From CALOCY01 sp942491975 (GTDB lineage Bacteria > Bacteroidota > Bacteroidia > Bacteroidales > Prolixibacteraceae), in assembly GCA_942491975.1 (NCBI GenBank), contig CALOCY010000004.1, positions 2,418,001 to 2,482,000 of the forward strand: a stretch of DNA of 64,000 bases. Direction: 5' to 3'. The position numbers and the translations under genes were made by a program. How positions within the stretch are numbered: the first letter of the stretch is position 1; every line of letters begins with the position of its first letter. The notes beneath the pieces were generated by a model. It searched no databases and had not been told where the DNA came from. It was given only the letters and a program-made list of their open reading frames with translations. Shown in pieces: positions 36,117-46,022 of the stretch.

Positions 36117-36572
36117 TTATCTTTTCCATTCCTCTTCGCCCATTAGTCGTTTAAATATTGATTGCATTACATCAATCGTATGGTCTAATTTCTCTTCATC
36201 TATATCTTTCAAAATGAAATCAGTGTGTGCATCAAATACTTTCCTGACTTTCCCGGCATAGCCTATCGCTTTTTCGGTAATAAAAACCAACCGTTTCCGC
36301 CTGTCTTTTGCATCGAATTTTCGTTCAACCAAACCAATCTTTTCCAGACTGTCAATTGTACGGGTCAAAGTTGCTTTATCTTTATAAATGGTATTTGCCA
36401 ATTCTTGCTGCGTTTGCCCGTTGTTTACAATCAGCATCTTTAATACCGGCCAATGCTCTATCCTGAAAGGAATTTCTGCTTTTCCCATACGGGCATTCAG
36501 GTCAACGTAAATTCCCCTTTCAACATGATGGATCAAAAGGCTTAAGGGCCATCTCCACTCTTTTTTCTTCAT
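36117..36572 (-). CDS. MarR-family transcriptional repressor
   Basis: A 151-residue winged-helix protein. The HTH is at about 52-92 (NNGQTQQELANTIYKDKATLTRTIDSLEKIGLVER) and the wing DAKDRRKRLVFITEKA follows. It is the first gene of the MFP-RND-TolC operon, a common arrangement in which the repressor senses pump substrates. An 18-bp inverted repeat upstream (36604-36621) is the probable operator. Confidence 0.87.
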   Translation of the reverse strand: MKKKEWRWPLSLLIHHVERGIYVDLNARMGKAEIPFRIEHWPVLKMLIVNNGQTQQELANTIYKDKATLTRTIDSLEKIGLVERKFDAKDRRKRLVFITEKAIGYAGKVRKVFDAHTDFILKDIDEEKLDHTIDVMQSIFKRLMGEEEWKR

Positions 36573-36603
36573 AAAAACGCATTATATCAATTGTAACAGA
36601 AAT

Positions 36604-36621
36604 TAGTTGCTCGCACAACTA
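36604..36621 (-). promoter_or_regulatory. Candidate MarR operator
   Basis: Inverted repeat TAGTTG - six bases - CAACTA. The AGTTG/CAACT half-sites with a GC-type centre resemble many MarR-family operators. It lies between the -7 box at 36626-36633 and the marR start codon at 36572. Confidence 0.55.
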
Positions 36622-36625
36622 TATG

Positions 36626-36633
36626 CAAATATA
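36626..36633 (-). promoter_or_regulatory. Promoter -7 box of the MarR/RND operon
   Basis: Minus-strand TATATTTG matches TAnnTTTG exactly. The -33 element is weaker (T-rich, no clear TTTG). About 55 bp upstream of the marR start, directly next to the operator. Confidence 0.45.
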
Positions 36634-36744
36634 TGACATCTGAAACCATAAAAAGTTTAATTTCGGTGAACAGGTGATAATTACCGGTCAATAGATTATC
36701 ATAACTTAACAGTGAGTTAAAAGCGTTAAAGAAAAGTTAAAGTC

Positions 36745-36775
36745 TTAAATAGCATCTCATTAATTACTATTTTTG
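36745..36775 (+). promoter_or_regulatory. Promoter of the two-component genes, abutting the start codon
   Basis: TTA, 20 bases, then TATTTTTG (36768-36775), an exact -7 box. It ends only four bases before the ATG at 36780, so transcription would start at or inside the start codon. Either the mRNA is leaderless or a downstream start or another promoter is used. Confidence 0.4.
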
Positions 36776-36779
36776 AGCC

Positions 36780-38390
36780 ATGAGCAAGCGAATAATATCC
36801 GGATTGATTGTATTAATGGGACTGGCCATACTGGGAGTTATCCTGGTCCAACTGGTGTGGATGTCGAATGCCATAAAAGTAAGCAACCGGCTTTTTACCC
36901 AAAACATCAACGATGCATTAAACAATACGGTAAAAAAGCTGGAGGACAGGCACTCTCTTAAAATGGCAAACATCATATTCCTGTATGGTGATTCTGTAAC
37001 CGTCCTTACAGAAACCACTAAAAACACAGGGGATACAGCCACGGTAACAGTTAAATCATCTGACCCTGTTACTGTTTCCATTCAACAAAATGATATCCTG
37101 TATTATTCTGACACTGACTCTTTGCCTGATGGCTATTCCATGACAGTTGTTGTAGAAGAAGGAGATCATTATTTCCAAAAAAAGGTTCAGCCATCGAAAG
37201 AGAAGGTTGTATTGACAGAACAACGCATCGTAACCGATTCGGTTATTGTACATCGAAAACCTGTCAGTACCCTAAAAAAAGTTGAACAGAAGTTCCAGGA
37301 AATACATTTAAATGCGAGACAGTTTTTTACAGAAATTGCAGATATTGAAACCGGCAGGAAAATCGACCCCGAAAAGATAAACCAACTACTGCAAAAAGAA
37401 CTCCGCGATAAAAACATTGATATCGGTTTCGATTTAGGCATTATCGAAAATAGCAAATTGTTGTTTAGCTCCTCTGCACAAGCAGATTCGTCCGTGTTAA
37501 TGAAAAGTCCTTTTCAAACCAGGCTTTATCCCGGAGACTTTATTCCTAAAAATACGTTGTTGACCATTCACTTTCCTTCACAGCAATCGTTTATTATGAA
37601 GTCTGTTAACTGGTTGCTGATTACTTCACTTATACTCAGCCTTTTTATTTTTATCACGTTCACATTCAGTGTTTTTCTTATTATCAGACAAAAGAGGATA
37701 GCCGACATGAAGTCGGATTTTATAAACAACATGACCCATGAGTTTAAAACCCCGATTGCTACAATTACAGTGGCAACTGACTCCATTGTAAATGAGAAGG
37801 TTATTAAAAATCCGGATCAGGTTAAATACTTTGCCGGAATGATTGGCAAGGAGAATAAACGCATGAACCAACAGGTTGAAAACATTCTGCGTATTGCCCG
37901 TCTGGATAAAAAAGAGTTTGAGCTGAAGCTGCAACCTGTAAATGTACATGAGTTTCTTGATAAAGCAGCATCAAGTTTTGACCTGCAGGTAGAACAACGC
38001 GAAGGATACATCAAAAGAGATTTTGATGCATCAAATCCGGTTGTTACAACTGATACGAACCATTTCACCAACATGATTAGCAACCTTTTAGACAATGCCA
38101 ATAAGTATTCTCCTGAAAAACCGGAAATTGTTATCTCAACACAAAATACCCCTAAAGGCATCATTATAGCTGTTGAAGACAACGGTATTGGAATGAAAAA
38201 ATCGATACAGCACAAAATATTTGACCAATTCTACCGCGAATCATCCGGGAACATCCATAATGTGAAAGGGTTTGGATTGGGTCTTTCATACGTTAAAAAA
38301 ATTATTGATGCCAATAAAGGGGAAATCAGTGTAAAAAGTGAAATTGGAAAAGGGAGCCGATTTGAGCTGTTCCTCCCTTTTACTGTTTAA
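36780..38390 (+). CDS. Two-component sensor histidine kinase
   Basis: A 536-residue membrane kinase. Spans at about 5-28 and 277-302 frame a periplasmic sensor region of about 245 residues without a recognisable fold. The phospho-acceptor H320 sits in NMTHEFKTP; the N box is NLLDNANKYS (435-444), G1 is VEDNGIGM (465-472) and G2 is GFGLGLSYV (497-505). The response regulator gene follows 63 bp downstream. The pair resembles the RprX/RprY-type systems of Bacteroides in layout, but the stimulus is unknown. Confidence 0.87.
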   Translation: MSKRIISGLIVLMGLAILGVILVQLVWMSNAIKVSNRLFTQNINDALNNTVKKLEDRHSLKMANIIFLYGDSVTVLTETTKNTGDTATVTVKSSDPVTVSIQQNDILYYSDTDSLPDGYSMTVVVEEGDHYFQKKVQPSKEKVVLTEQRIVTDSVIVHRKPVSTLKKVEQKFQEIHLNARQFFTEIADIETGRKIDPEKINQLLQKELRDKNIDIGFDLGIIENSKLLFSSSAQADSSVLMKSPFQTRLYPGDFIPKNTLLTIHFPSQQSFIMKSVNWLLITSLILSLFIFITFTFSVFLIIRQKRIADMKSDFINNMTHEFKTPIATITVATDSIVNEKVIKNPDQVKYFAGMIGKENKRMNQQVENILRIARLDKKEFELKLQPVNVHEFLDKAASSFDLQVEQREGYIKRDFDASNPVVTTDTNHFTNMISNLLDNANKYSPEKPEIVISTQNTPKGIIIAVEDNGIGMKKSIQHKIFDQFYRESSGNIHNVKGFGLGLSYVKKIIDANKGEISVKSEIGKGSRFELFLPFTV

Positions 38391-38453
38391 CAATTTACCC
38401 CGAACCGAATTGTAATTTAAGAGCAAGTATGTTGTCTTATCGTAAAAATTGAA

Positions 38454-39143
38454 TTGATGAAAGAAGTAAAGCCCAAGATATTTCTTGTTGAAGACGACCT
38501 GAGCTTTGGTGCGGTACTAAAATCGTTTCTTGAAATCAACAATTTCGAGGTAACCTGGGTTGACGATGGAAAACTGGCCATGCCCCAATTCAATGCCTCT
38601 TCGCATGACATCTGTATATTAGATGTGATGTTACCCAATATTGACGGGTTCACCATTGGCAAAAAAATACGTGAAATTGCCCCCGAAATCCCTATGGTCT
38701 TTCTCACGGCTAAAACCATGAAAGAGGATATTTTGACCGGCTACGGGGTTGGTGCCGATGATTACATCACCAAACCATTCGACACTGATGTGTTGTTGTG
38801 TAAGCTGAAAGCTATCTTAAAACGAAATGCAGACATTTCGGAAGAAACTGAATACTTTGAAATAGGTCAATACCAATTCGATTATAAACTCAGTGTTATA
38901 CAAATTAATGGCCATCAGCAAAAATTATCCCCCAAAGAGGCAGAACTGTTGAAGTTACTCTGCTTACACAAAAATGAGTTGCTGCCACGGGAAAAGGCCC
39001 TGAAAAAAATATGGGGGGGAGACGACTACTTTACTACCCGAAGTATGGATGTATTTGTTACAAAACTTCGAAAATCCCTTCGCACTGATCCTTCAATAGA
39101 AATAAAAAACATTCATGGTAAGGGTTTTATGCTCTCTGTATGA
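38454..39143 (+). CDS. OmpR-family response regulator
   Basis: A 229-residue regulator. The receiver domain (residues 8-120) has the acidic pair EDD at 13-15, phospho-acceptor D57 (ICILDVMLPNIDGF), the TAK motif and KPF. The C-terminal winged helix (about 130-229) has the OmpR-type LSPKEAELLKLL and GKGF motifs. It is the partner of the kinase just upstream. ATG at 38454 or the next codon, 38457, may be used. Confidence 0.9.
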   Translation: MMKEVKPKIFLVEDDLSFGAVLKSFLEINNFEVTWVDDGKLAMPQFNASSHDICILDVMLPNIDGFTIGKKIREIAPEIPMVFLTAKTMKEDILTGYGVGADDYITKPFDTDVLLCKLKAILKRNADISEETEYFEIGQYQFDYKLSVIQINGHQQKLSPKEAELLKLLCLHKNELLPREKALKKIWGGDDYFTTRSMDVFVTKLRKSLRTDPSIEIKNIHGKGFMLSV

Positions 39144-39339
39144 CCCTTTTGTTAATTAAATGGCCCTATTTTAGGAATCTTTAACAAAGTACATGCTTTT
39201 TTAAAACTTTTCCGATAATAAAAACCCTAATTTTACCCTGTTAACTGAAATGAAGGGGAGGTGCAAAATATCTCTCATGAACCGATTCGTGATAAATTTA
39301 TATTTTTGATGCTCTCTTATTTAACCGGGTAAACCTAAT

Positions 39340-40920
39340 ATGAAGCAATACTCTTTTGATTTTGTTGTTATTGGCAGCGGACTTGCAGGGCTTACTGTAG
39401 CGTATCATGCCGCCCGGCATGGTAAGGTTGCCATTATCACAAAATCTGCAGCAAATATAAGTAACTCCTGGCACGCCCAGGGTGGGATTGCTGCTGCTGT
39501 TGCTGAAAATGACAGTCCCGATATTCATTTTGATGATACTATTAAAGCAGGAAGAGGATTGTGTGATCACGATACCCTTCGCCTTATGGTCAACGAAGGG
39601 GCTTCAGGCATCAGGGAACTGATTGGCCTGGGGATGAAATTTGACAAAAACAACGGGAAACACCTGCTTGGTCTTGAAGGGGGACACAGTCGCAGGCGCG
39701 TTTTTCATGCAGGTGGCGATGCTACAGGAAAACTGGTTACCCAATTTATGCTTGAAAAGGCACATGATCATAGCAATATTACCTTTTTTGAAAATACAGC
39801 TGCTGTCAGGTTAATTGTCAACGACAACCAATGTTTAGGGGTACAGGCCTTTAACTACAATCAATTTGAAAATATCCTGTTTCGTGCCAAAGCCACTGTT
39901 ATGGCAACCGGAGGGCTCAGCCGGATATACTGCCGAAGCACAAATCCGCACACAGCCACAGGCGATGGGATATTTCTTGCATGGGATGCCGGTGCCCGAC
40001 TTGCCGATATGGAGTTTATCCAATTTCACCCTACAGCGTTAAGCCTCCCCGACCAGGATGCATTTCTAATCAGTGAAGCCGTAAGAGGGGAAGGAGCCTA
40101 CCTGCTCAATGCCGAAAAATACCGGTTCATGTCTGATATTCATCCTACGGCAGAACTGGCACCACGTGATGTAGTTGCCTATGCCATCTACAAGCAAATG
40201 AAAAAAAACAGGTCAGATAATGTATACATTTCACTGGCACATCTGCCATCCGATAAAATAAAACAACGTTTTTCGACCATATTCAATGAACTAAAAAAAC
40301 TGGGATATGACCTTACCCACGATCTGATCCCCGTTGCCCCTGCTGCCCACTACATGATTGGGGGGATAAAAACCGGGGGTGATGGCGAAACCAATGTGCA
40401 GGGACTTTTTGCTTGTGGAGAAGTAGCCTCTACCGGAGTAATGGGAGCCAACAGGCTGGCATCAAACTCCCTGCTCGAATGCCTTGTTTTTGGAAAAAGA
40501 ACTGCTGAAGCGATAACGCGCTATACACCGAAAAACAGCAATCTTCCCGATGTCGAGCCACTATCATACTCAAAAGATTATGAGCAGGTACTGTTAAAAT
40601 ACCGGAACCATATAGCAGGTTTAATGAGCCGTAATGCAGGCATTGTACGGAATGCTATCGATTTACAATCTGCTATTGACGAGCTTCAGGTCATTAACGA
40701 TCAATTCCGTCATCAACAATACGCTTATAATCCGGCAAAAATATACCGGCTGTCAACCATCTGCCTGCTGGTGGCAAAAGCGGCATTAAAACGGGAAGAG
40801 AGCCGTGGAGGACATATCCGCGAAGAGTTTCGTCAGGAAGCCCCCCACTATGAAATGCATTCCATTCAACAGAAAAATAGTGATATAACGTATCAACCAG
40901 TAATAAAAGACCATGAATAA
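39340..40920 (+). CDS. nadB: L-aspartate oxidase
   Basis: A 526-residue flavoprotein that oxidises L-aspartate to iminoaspartate, the first step of NAD synthesis. The FAD-binding motif GSGLAGLTVAYHAA is at 12-25, SWHAQGGIAAAV at 44-55, the HPTAL and ELAPRDVVA active-site regions lie mid-protein, and SGVMGANRLASNSLLECL lies near 365. Length and motifs are normal. The frame overlaps nadC by 8 bp, so the two are translationally coupled. A TATTTTTG -7-like box at 39301-39308 could drive the operon. I see no quinolinate synthase gene (nadA) in the window. Confidence 0.92.
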   Translation: MKQYSFDFVVIGSGLAGLTVAYHAARHGKVAIITKSAANISNSWHAQGGIAAAVAENDSPDIHFDDTIKAGRGLCDHDTLRLMVNEGASGIRELIGLGMKFDKNNGKHLLGLEGGHSRRRVFHAGGDATGKLVTQFMLEKAHDHSNITFFENTAAVRLIVNDNQCLGVQAFNYNQFENILFRAKATVMATGGLSRIYCRSTNPHTATGDGIFLAWDAGARLADMEFIQFHPTALSLPDQDAFLISEAVRGEGAYLLNAEKYRFMSDIHPTAELAPRDVVAYAIYKQMKKNRSDNVYISLAHLPSDKIKQRFSTIFNELKKLGYDLTHDLIPVAPAAHYMIGGIKTGGDGETNVQGLFACGEVASTGVMGANRLASNSLLECLVFGKRTAEAITRYTPKNSNLPDVEPLSYSKDYEQVLLKYRNHIAGLMSRNAGIVRNAIDLQSAIDELQVINDQFRHQQYAYNPAKIYRLSTICLLVAKAALKREESRGGHIREEFRQEAPHYEMHSIQQKNSDITYQPVIKDHE

Positions 40921-41758
40921 ATCAAACCTGAAAAGAATTGAGCCACTCATTGAGATGGCATTGGAAGAAGATATTCAGGCAGGGGACATTACGACCAACT
41001 CCCTGATACCTGAAACAGTCAAAACAAAAGCTGTAATGACTGCAAAAGCCAATGGGGTTATTGCCGGCATACAGGTTGCCGAAATGGTGTTTAAGAAACT
41101 GGACAGCAACATTATTTTCACACCACATGTTTCCGATGGTGATAAAGTAACCCCGGGAAGCCTTATTGCAGAGATAGAAGGTTCATTCAGGGCACTGCTT
41201 ACAGGCGAACGGACAGCACTCAACTTCTTACAACGTATGTCAGGCATTGCCACTGTAACCGCTCAATTTGTTGAACAAACAAAAGGTTGTAAAACAGCAA
41301 TACTTGATACCCGAAAGACATTGCCTGGACACCGTATTCTTGACAAGTATGCTGTAGCTGCAGGAGGCGGGACAAATCACCGGATCGGATTGTTTGACAT
41401 GGTTATGATTAAAGACAACCACATTAAAGTGGCCGGTTCCATCACAAATGCTGTAAATGAAGTCCGCTCAAAAATTCCTGAAAACATCAAAATCGAAGTG
41501 GAAACCACTACCCTTGATGAAGTAGAAGAGGCCTTAAATACAACTGCTGATATTATCATGCTTGATAATATGGACAATGCAACAATGCGTAAGGCCGTTC
41601 AACACATCAATGGTAAAGCAAAAACGGAAGCATCGGGCAACATGACCCTGGAACGCATAAAAGAAGTTGCAGCTACAGGTGTCGATTTTATATCCATCGG
41701 GGCACTCACCCACTCGGTAAAAGCCCTTGATATCAGTCAAAATATAGAAAGCCGATGA
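40913..41758 (+). CDS. nadC: Nicotinate-nucleotide pyrophosphorylase (carboxylating)
   Basis: A 281-residue enzyme that turns quinolinate and PRPP into nicotinate mononucleotide. Typical motifs: LEEDIQAGDITT at the N-terminus, TALNFLQRMSGIAT, DTRKTLPGHR, and KDNHI. It overlaps nadB by 8 bp and coaX by 4 bp. Confidence 0.93.
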   Translation: MNKSNLKRIEPLIEMALEEDIQAGDITTNSLIPETVKTKAVMTAKANGVIAGIQVAEMVFKKLDSNIIFTPHVSDGDKVTPGSLIAEIEGSFRALLTGERTALNFLQRMSGIATVTAQFVEQTKGCKTAILDTRKTLPGHRILDKYAVAAGGGTNHRIGLFDMVMIKDNHIKVAGSITNAVNEVRSKIPENIKIEVETTTLDEVEEALNTTADIIMLDNMDNATMRKAVQHINGKAKTEASGNMTLERIKEVAATGVDFISIGALTHSVKALDISQNIESR

Positions 41759-42483
41759 ACCTGATTATCGACATAGGAAATACGCGGGCTAAAGTTGGAC
41801 TGTTTAACGGAGACGAACCGGTCACATCTGTTTCATTTGATGAGCTGACAAATCAGGACATTCTTGCGTTAAAGAAAAAAAATCCTTCGTTAAACAAAGC
41901 AATTCTCTCTTCCGGGAAAGATGTTGATGATGGGCTTCTTTCCACACTACAGGATAATTTTGAGCAATTTATTTTGCTTGACCACAAGACTCCCGTCCCC
42001 ATCAACAATAGATATCTTACCCCTGAAACACTCGGATTTGACCGGTTGGCAGCAGCAGTTGGAGCAGCAACAGTATATCCCGGGGCTAATGTTTTAGCCA
42101 TTGATGCGGGCACAGCCATTACCTATGAATTTGTAGATGCGCAAAACAATTATCGGGGAGGGAACATTTCCCCAGGCATGGAAATGCGTTTCAGGGCACT
42201 TCACCATTTTACCGGTAAGCTTCCCATGATTGAATCCAAAATGCCTGTGTCATTTCTGGGGAACACTACCAGCGAAGCAATAAAAGCGGGGGTTATCGAA
42301 GGAATGATTTTTGAAATAGACGGATACATTAACACACTGAAAAAGAGCCATCATGATCTTAAAATTATTATTACAGGCGGAGATGCAATTTTTTTTGATA
42401 AAAAGTTAAAAAATTCCATCTTTGTAAACTTGAATTTGACTTTACACGGTTTAAACAGAATACTCAGACACAATGTTATATAA
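41755..42483 (+). CDS. coaX: Type III pantothenate kinase
   Basis: A 242-residue kinase of the ASKHA fold that phosphorylates pantothenate in coenzyme A synthesis. Motifs: IDIGNTRAKVGLF at 4-16, GFDRLAAAVGA, and DAGTAITYEFVD with NISPGMEMRF following. Length is usual. It overlaps nadC by 4 bp (ATGA) and the next gene by 11 bp, so it is in the same operon. Confidence 0.92.
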   Translation: MNLIIDIGNTRAKVGLFNGDEPVTSVSFDELTNQDILALKKKNPSLNKAILSSGKDVDDGLLSTLQDNFEQFILLDHKTPVPINNRYLTPETLGFDRLAAAVGAATVYPGANVLAIDAGTAITYEFVDAQNNYRGGNISPGMEMRFRALHHFTGKLPMIESKMPVSFLGNTTSEAIKAGVIEGMIFEIDGYINTLKKSHHDLKIIITGGDAIFFDKKLKNSIFVNLNLTLHGLNRILRHNVI

Positions 42484-43762
42484 AAAAACACTATTATTGG
42501 CCATTACGTTGGTATCGTTTGTAACGGTTTTTGCACAATCCGAAAACAACAATACCACATCTCCTTATTCACGTTTTGGATTGGGCGAACCACAGCTTTT
42601 TAATTCAGGGCGTGCAGCGGGTATGGGAGGAGTGGCTATAGCCTCTCGTAATGCGACACAACTGAACCTCTCCAATCCTGCGTCATACACTTCAATTGAT
42701 ACATTATCATTTATTTTCGAAGCAGGTATTACCGGTCGTTTCTCAGAATTTGAAGACAGCAACAATAAACAGCGAAATAACAATGTAAACTTTCACTACT
42801 TTGCGCTGAACTTTCCCATAAATAAATGGACAGCAACGGCTATCGGGCTGCAACCCTATGCTGATATGGGATATGATATCTTAGAGACACAAGAGCTTGT
42901 TTCCAATGAAACCTTTAAACGTTACTTTGGTTCCGGTACCCTCTCTAAAGTATTCATTGGACAGGCATTCGATATCGGGAAAAACCTCTCGGTAGGCGTT
43001 AATTTCTCTTACCTTTTTGGAAACCTTACCCAACGTTCTATCGTTGATTTCTCATCATCTAACAGTTATCGTTTATCTCGTGTCGAAGAGGTTAAAATCA
43101 AAAAATTATTACTCAATTACGGGATACAATATACTGTTGACCTGAAGAAAGGCCACAGCCTCACGCTGGGTGCTACTTTTGAGAAGTCAGCCGACATAAA
43201 AGCCGAACTACACAAAAGTGCAATTCGGTCTATCTATGTGAACAATACACAAATAACTGATACGATAACCGTTCCGTCCACAACCGACGAAGAGATAACG
43301 CTTCCATCCGGTTTTGGGATAGGGCTGGCATACAACATCAAAGATAAACTGGTATTGGGGTTTGATTATTATACGCAGAAATGGGAAAACCTGAGCATGT
43401 ATGGAAGTAAGGTGGGCGAAATGGCCGACTTGAGCAATTATGCGATTGGAATGGAGTATATTCCCAATAAATCTGCCTTACGAAACTATTTCAAAAAAGT
43501 ATCCTATCGCATTGGAGGCCACTACACTAAGGGTCACCTAAAATTAAATGCCCACCAAATTAACGAGTATGGCATAACTTTTGGACTAGGATTACCAATA
43601 TACAATGCGAACAAGTTAATGCACAACTCTGTAATGAATATCTCGTTTGAGTTGGGGAAACGTGGGACTATTAAAGATGGCCTTGTTCGTGAAAACTATG
43701 CTAAAATCAATCTTAGCTTTAGTTTATACGACAACTGGTTCATAAAACGAAAATTTGATTAA
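42473..43762 (+). CDS. Outer membrane beta-barrel protein, unknown function
   Basis: A 429-residue protein with a signal peptide ending near FAQS (residue 22-23), then alternating hydrophobic beta strands to a C-terminal aromatic end (SLYDNWFIKRKFD). The N-terminal NTTSPYSRFGLGEPQ and GRAAGMGGVAIASRNATQLNLSNPASYTS motifs are like those of Bacteroidota FadL/PorV-like barrel proteins. It overlaps coaX by 11 bp and precedes lptC and other envelope genes, so an outer membrane role is likely. The precise function is not recognised. Confidence 0.7.
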   Translation: MLYKKTLLLAITLVSFVTVFAQSENNNTTSPYSRFGLGEPQLFNSGRAAGMGGVAIASRNATQLNLSNPASYTSIDTLSFIFEAGITGRFSEFEDSNNKQRNNNVNFHYFALNFPINKWTATAIGLQPYADMGYDILETQELVSNETFKRYFGSGTLSKVFIGQAFDIGKNLSVGVNFSYLFGNLTQRSIVDFSSSNSYRLSRVEEVKIKKLLLNYGIQYTVDLKKGHSLTLGATFEKSADIKAELHKSAIRSIYVNNTQITDTITVPSTTDEEITLPSGFGIGLAYNIKDKLVLGFDYYTQKWENLSMYGSKVGEMADLSNYAIGMEYIPNKSALRNYFKKVSYRIGGHYTKGHLKLNAHQINEYGITFGLGLPIYNANKLMHNSVMNISFELGKRGTIKDGLVRENYAKINLSFSLYDNWFIKRKFD

Positions 43763-43792
43763 ACAGCAGAATATTAAAAATCTCAGAGGGTT

Positions 43793-45421
43793 ATGAAAAA
43801 ATTAATAGTAAAAAACACAGCGCTCCTTTTTATTTTTCTTATGCTTGGCAGTGTAACATTTGCACAGCGGGTTATAAAAGGGACGGTGTATTTAAATGGA
43901 GAACCGGCTTCGGGAATTACTGTTGAGGCACACAAATCATCCGACAGTTATTTTACCGGGTTTGACGGGAAGTACGAACTCAAGGCAGATGAAAAAACAA
44001 AGTATATTAAGTTTTCATTCCTTGACGACGTTAAGAAACTGGACATTGAAGGCAACACCTCAAATGTTTTTGACTTCTATTTTGATGGTGTTAAACCGGA
44101 AGGACTGGCAGCAGGAGGGGTTATCTTAAAATCAAACGAAGAATTGATTAAAGAAGGAGACAGGGACTACCTGAATAACTTATCCCTTTATGATCAGTTC
44201 TTTAAACAAAACGATTATACATCAGCCTATCCGCACTGGAAATTGCTTTACAGTACCTATCCAAAATCACGGGAAAACATTTACCGCCGTGGAGCCGAAA
44301 TTTATGGGGCATTTGTTGAAAATGCAACCACAAAAGCTGAAAAACTCCGGTATATTGATACTATTATGATGGTATATGACCAACGCATCAAATATTTTGG
44401 AGATAGTAAAGAAGGTTTCATCTTAGGGCGCAAACTACATGATTTTCTTTTCTATAAAAAAGACCTTGATAAAACAGAAGAGGAGATTATCAATGACCTG
44501 AAAACAGCTTACGAAATGGGTGAAAAATCTATTGAATTGGCTGGAGAAGATTCAGAATTAGCTGTGCTGTTCATGCACTTTACCAATGTTGCACGTCTTT
44601 TTCAATTTAACCAGTTTGGGAAAGATAAAGTGGTAGAAACATACGGTGAAATCGGAGCCTTAGCCGATAAAATCGGGGCCAATGCAAAAACCGATAAAGA
44701 AAAGGCAGGCTATGCTACCGTTAAGGAAAAAATAGAACAGGTATTCCAAAGCAGCGGGGCTGCCGATTGTGAAGCGCTAATCAGTATTTATACCCGTAAA
44801 TTTGATGAAGTTTCAAACGATGTGGAAGCATTGAAAAAGATGTTACGTATGCTCAACCGTCAGGGATGTGATAACAGTGATATTTACACCCGGGCATCTG
44901 AAAGGCTCTATAACCTTGAGCCATCAGCTGAAGCGGCGTACAACATGGCCAAAATGTTCTTCATGAAAGATGAGACAGCCAAAGCAAAAGAGTATTTCCT
45001 GAAAGCCATTGATGAAGAGACCGATCAGGTACAGGTTGCAACTTACTACGACCAGCTGGCAAGGGTATTGTACAAAGAAAAATCGTTCAGCGAAGCCAGA
45101 AAATATGCACGTAACGCAATCAATGCCAATCCAATGGGAAGCACATATTCGCTTATTGGCCTGATTTATGCATCAGCAGCGAAATCATTCTCAGACGATA
45201 CATTCATAAGAAGTACTGTTTTTTGGTTGGCTGTTGACTATTTCCAGAAGGCTAAAAAAGCGGATACTACAATAACAGGAGAAGCAAACCGTTTGATCAA
45301 CACATACAGTGGGTACTTCCCCGGGGCAGAAGACGCTTTCTTTAGGGGATTAAAAAATGGTGATATATATAAAATCGAAGGTTGGATAGATGAAACAACT
45401 ACGGTTAGAACAAAAAAATAG
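43793..45421 (+). CDS. TPR-repeat periplasmic protein
   Basis: A 542-residue protein with a signal peptide (about residues 1-24, VTFAQ). Residues 25-95 form a carboxypeptidase-regulatory-like beta domain (GTVYLNGEPASGITVEAH). The remainder is helical with tetratricopeptide-like repeats, clearest at about 380-490 (AAYNMAKMFFMKDETAKAKEYFLKAI; ARKYARNAINANPMGSTYSLIGLIY). Such proteins scaffold envelope complexes. It starts 30 bp after the barrel gene and overlaps lptC by 32 bp. No catalytic motif. Confidence 0.72.
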   Translation: MKKLIVKNTALLFIFLMLGSVTFAQRVIKGTVYLNGEPASGITVEAHKSSDSYFTGFDGKYELKADEKTKYIKFSFLDDVKKLDIEGNTSNVFDFYFDGVKPEGLAAGGVILKSNEELIKEGDRDYLNNLSLYDQFFKQNDYTSAYPHWKLLYSTYPKSRENIYRRGAEIYGAFVENATTKAEKLRYIDTIMMVYDQRIKYFGDSKEGFILGRKLHDFLFYKKDLDKTEEEIINDLKTAYEMGEKSIELAGEDSELAVLFMHFTNVARLFQFNQFGKDKVVETYGEIGALADKIGANAKTDKEKAGYATVKEKIEQVFQSSGAADCEALISIYTRKFDEVSNDVEALKKMLRMLNRQGCDNSDIYTRASERLYNLEPSAEAAYNMAKMFFMKDETAKAKEYFLKAIDEETDQVQVATYYDQLARVLYKEKSFSEARKYARNAINANPMGSTYSLIGLIYASAAKSFSDDTFIRSTVFWLAVDYFQKAKKADTTITGEANRLINTYSGYFPGAEDAFFRGLKNGDIYKIEGWIDETTTVRTKK

Positions 45422-46022
45422 CGGACACATTATACAATTGAACAGAAGCATTGTTACCCTCCTGTTGGGGGCAACAATGCTTTTTTTGTCGTGCAAAAAT
45501 GATGTAAAAAAAATCAGCAGGTTTGAAAGCACCGAGCAACTACCGGATATCTCTGCCTATGACTTTGAAACAACCTATTCTGATTCGGGGAAAATGCGTT
45601 ATCGGCTGAAAACACCCGAATTGCACATTTACGACAGAAATACAAAAGAGCCGTTCGAAGAGTTTCCACAGGGGTGTACCATTATGAAAATGGATAACGC
45701 CCAACGTGTAACATCCGGGCTGGATTGTAAATATGCCAAGCATTTTGTGCGTGAGAAACTATGGGAAGCCAAAATTAATGTTGTAGCAACCAATGAAAAG
45801 GGTGATACCCTAAAAACAGAACAACTCTTTTGGGACGAGAAAAAAGAAATAATATACACCGATCAATTCGTACGCCTGTCAACTGCCGGAAAAATCATTA
45901 CAGGTATAGGATTTGAAGCAAATCAGGACTTAAGCGACTACGACGTAAAAAACATCAAAGGAAGAATATACGTTGACATCCAAGACGAAAAAGAAGAAAA
46001 AACATTTGAAAAAACACAATGA
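45390..46022 (+). CDS. lptC: LptC-like LPS export lipoprotein
   Basis: A 210-residue protein with a late lipobox (LFLSC, Cys35) and a beta-jellyroll-like domain (SDSGKMRYRLKTPELHIYD; WEAKINVVATNEKGDTLKTEQLFWDEKKEIIYTDQFVRLST), the pattern of LptC, which hands lipopolysaccharide across the periplasm. The lipoprotein anchor is common in Bacteroidota in place of the membrane span of E. coli LptC. It overlaps the TPR gene by 32 bp and the next gene by 4 bp. Confidence 0.85.
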   Translation: MKQLRLEQKNSGHIIQLNRSIVTLLLGATMLFLSCKNDVKKISRFESTEQLPDISAYDFETTYSDSGKMRYRLKTPELHIYDRNTKEPFEEFPQGCTIMKMDNAQRVTSGLDCKYAKHFVREKLWEAKINVVATNEKGDTLKTEQLFWDEKKEIIYTDQFVRLSTAGKIITGIGFEANQDLSDYDVKNIKGRIYVDIQDEKEEKTFEKTQ

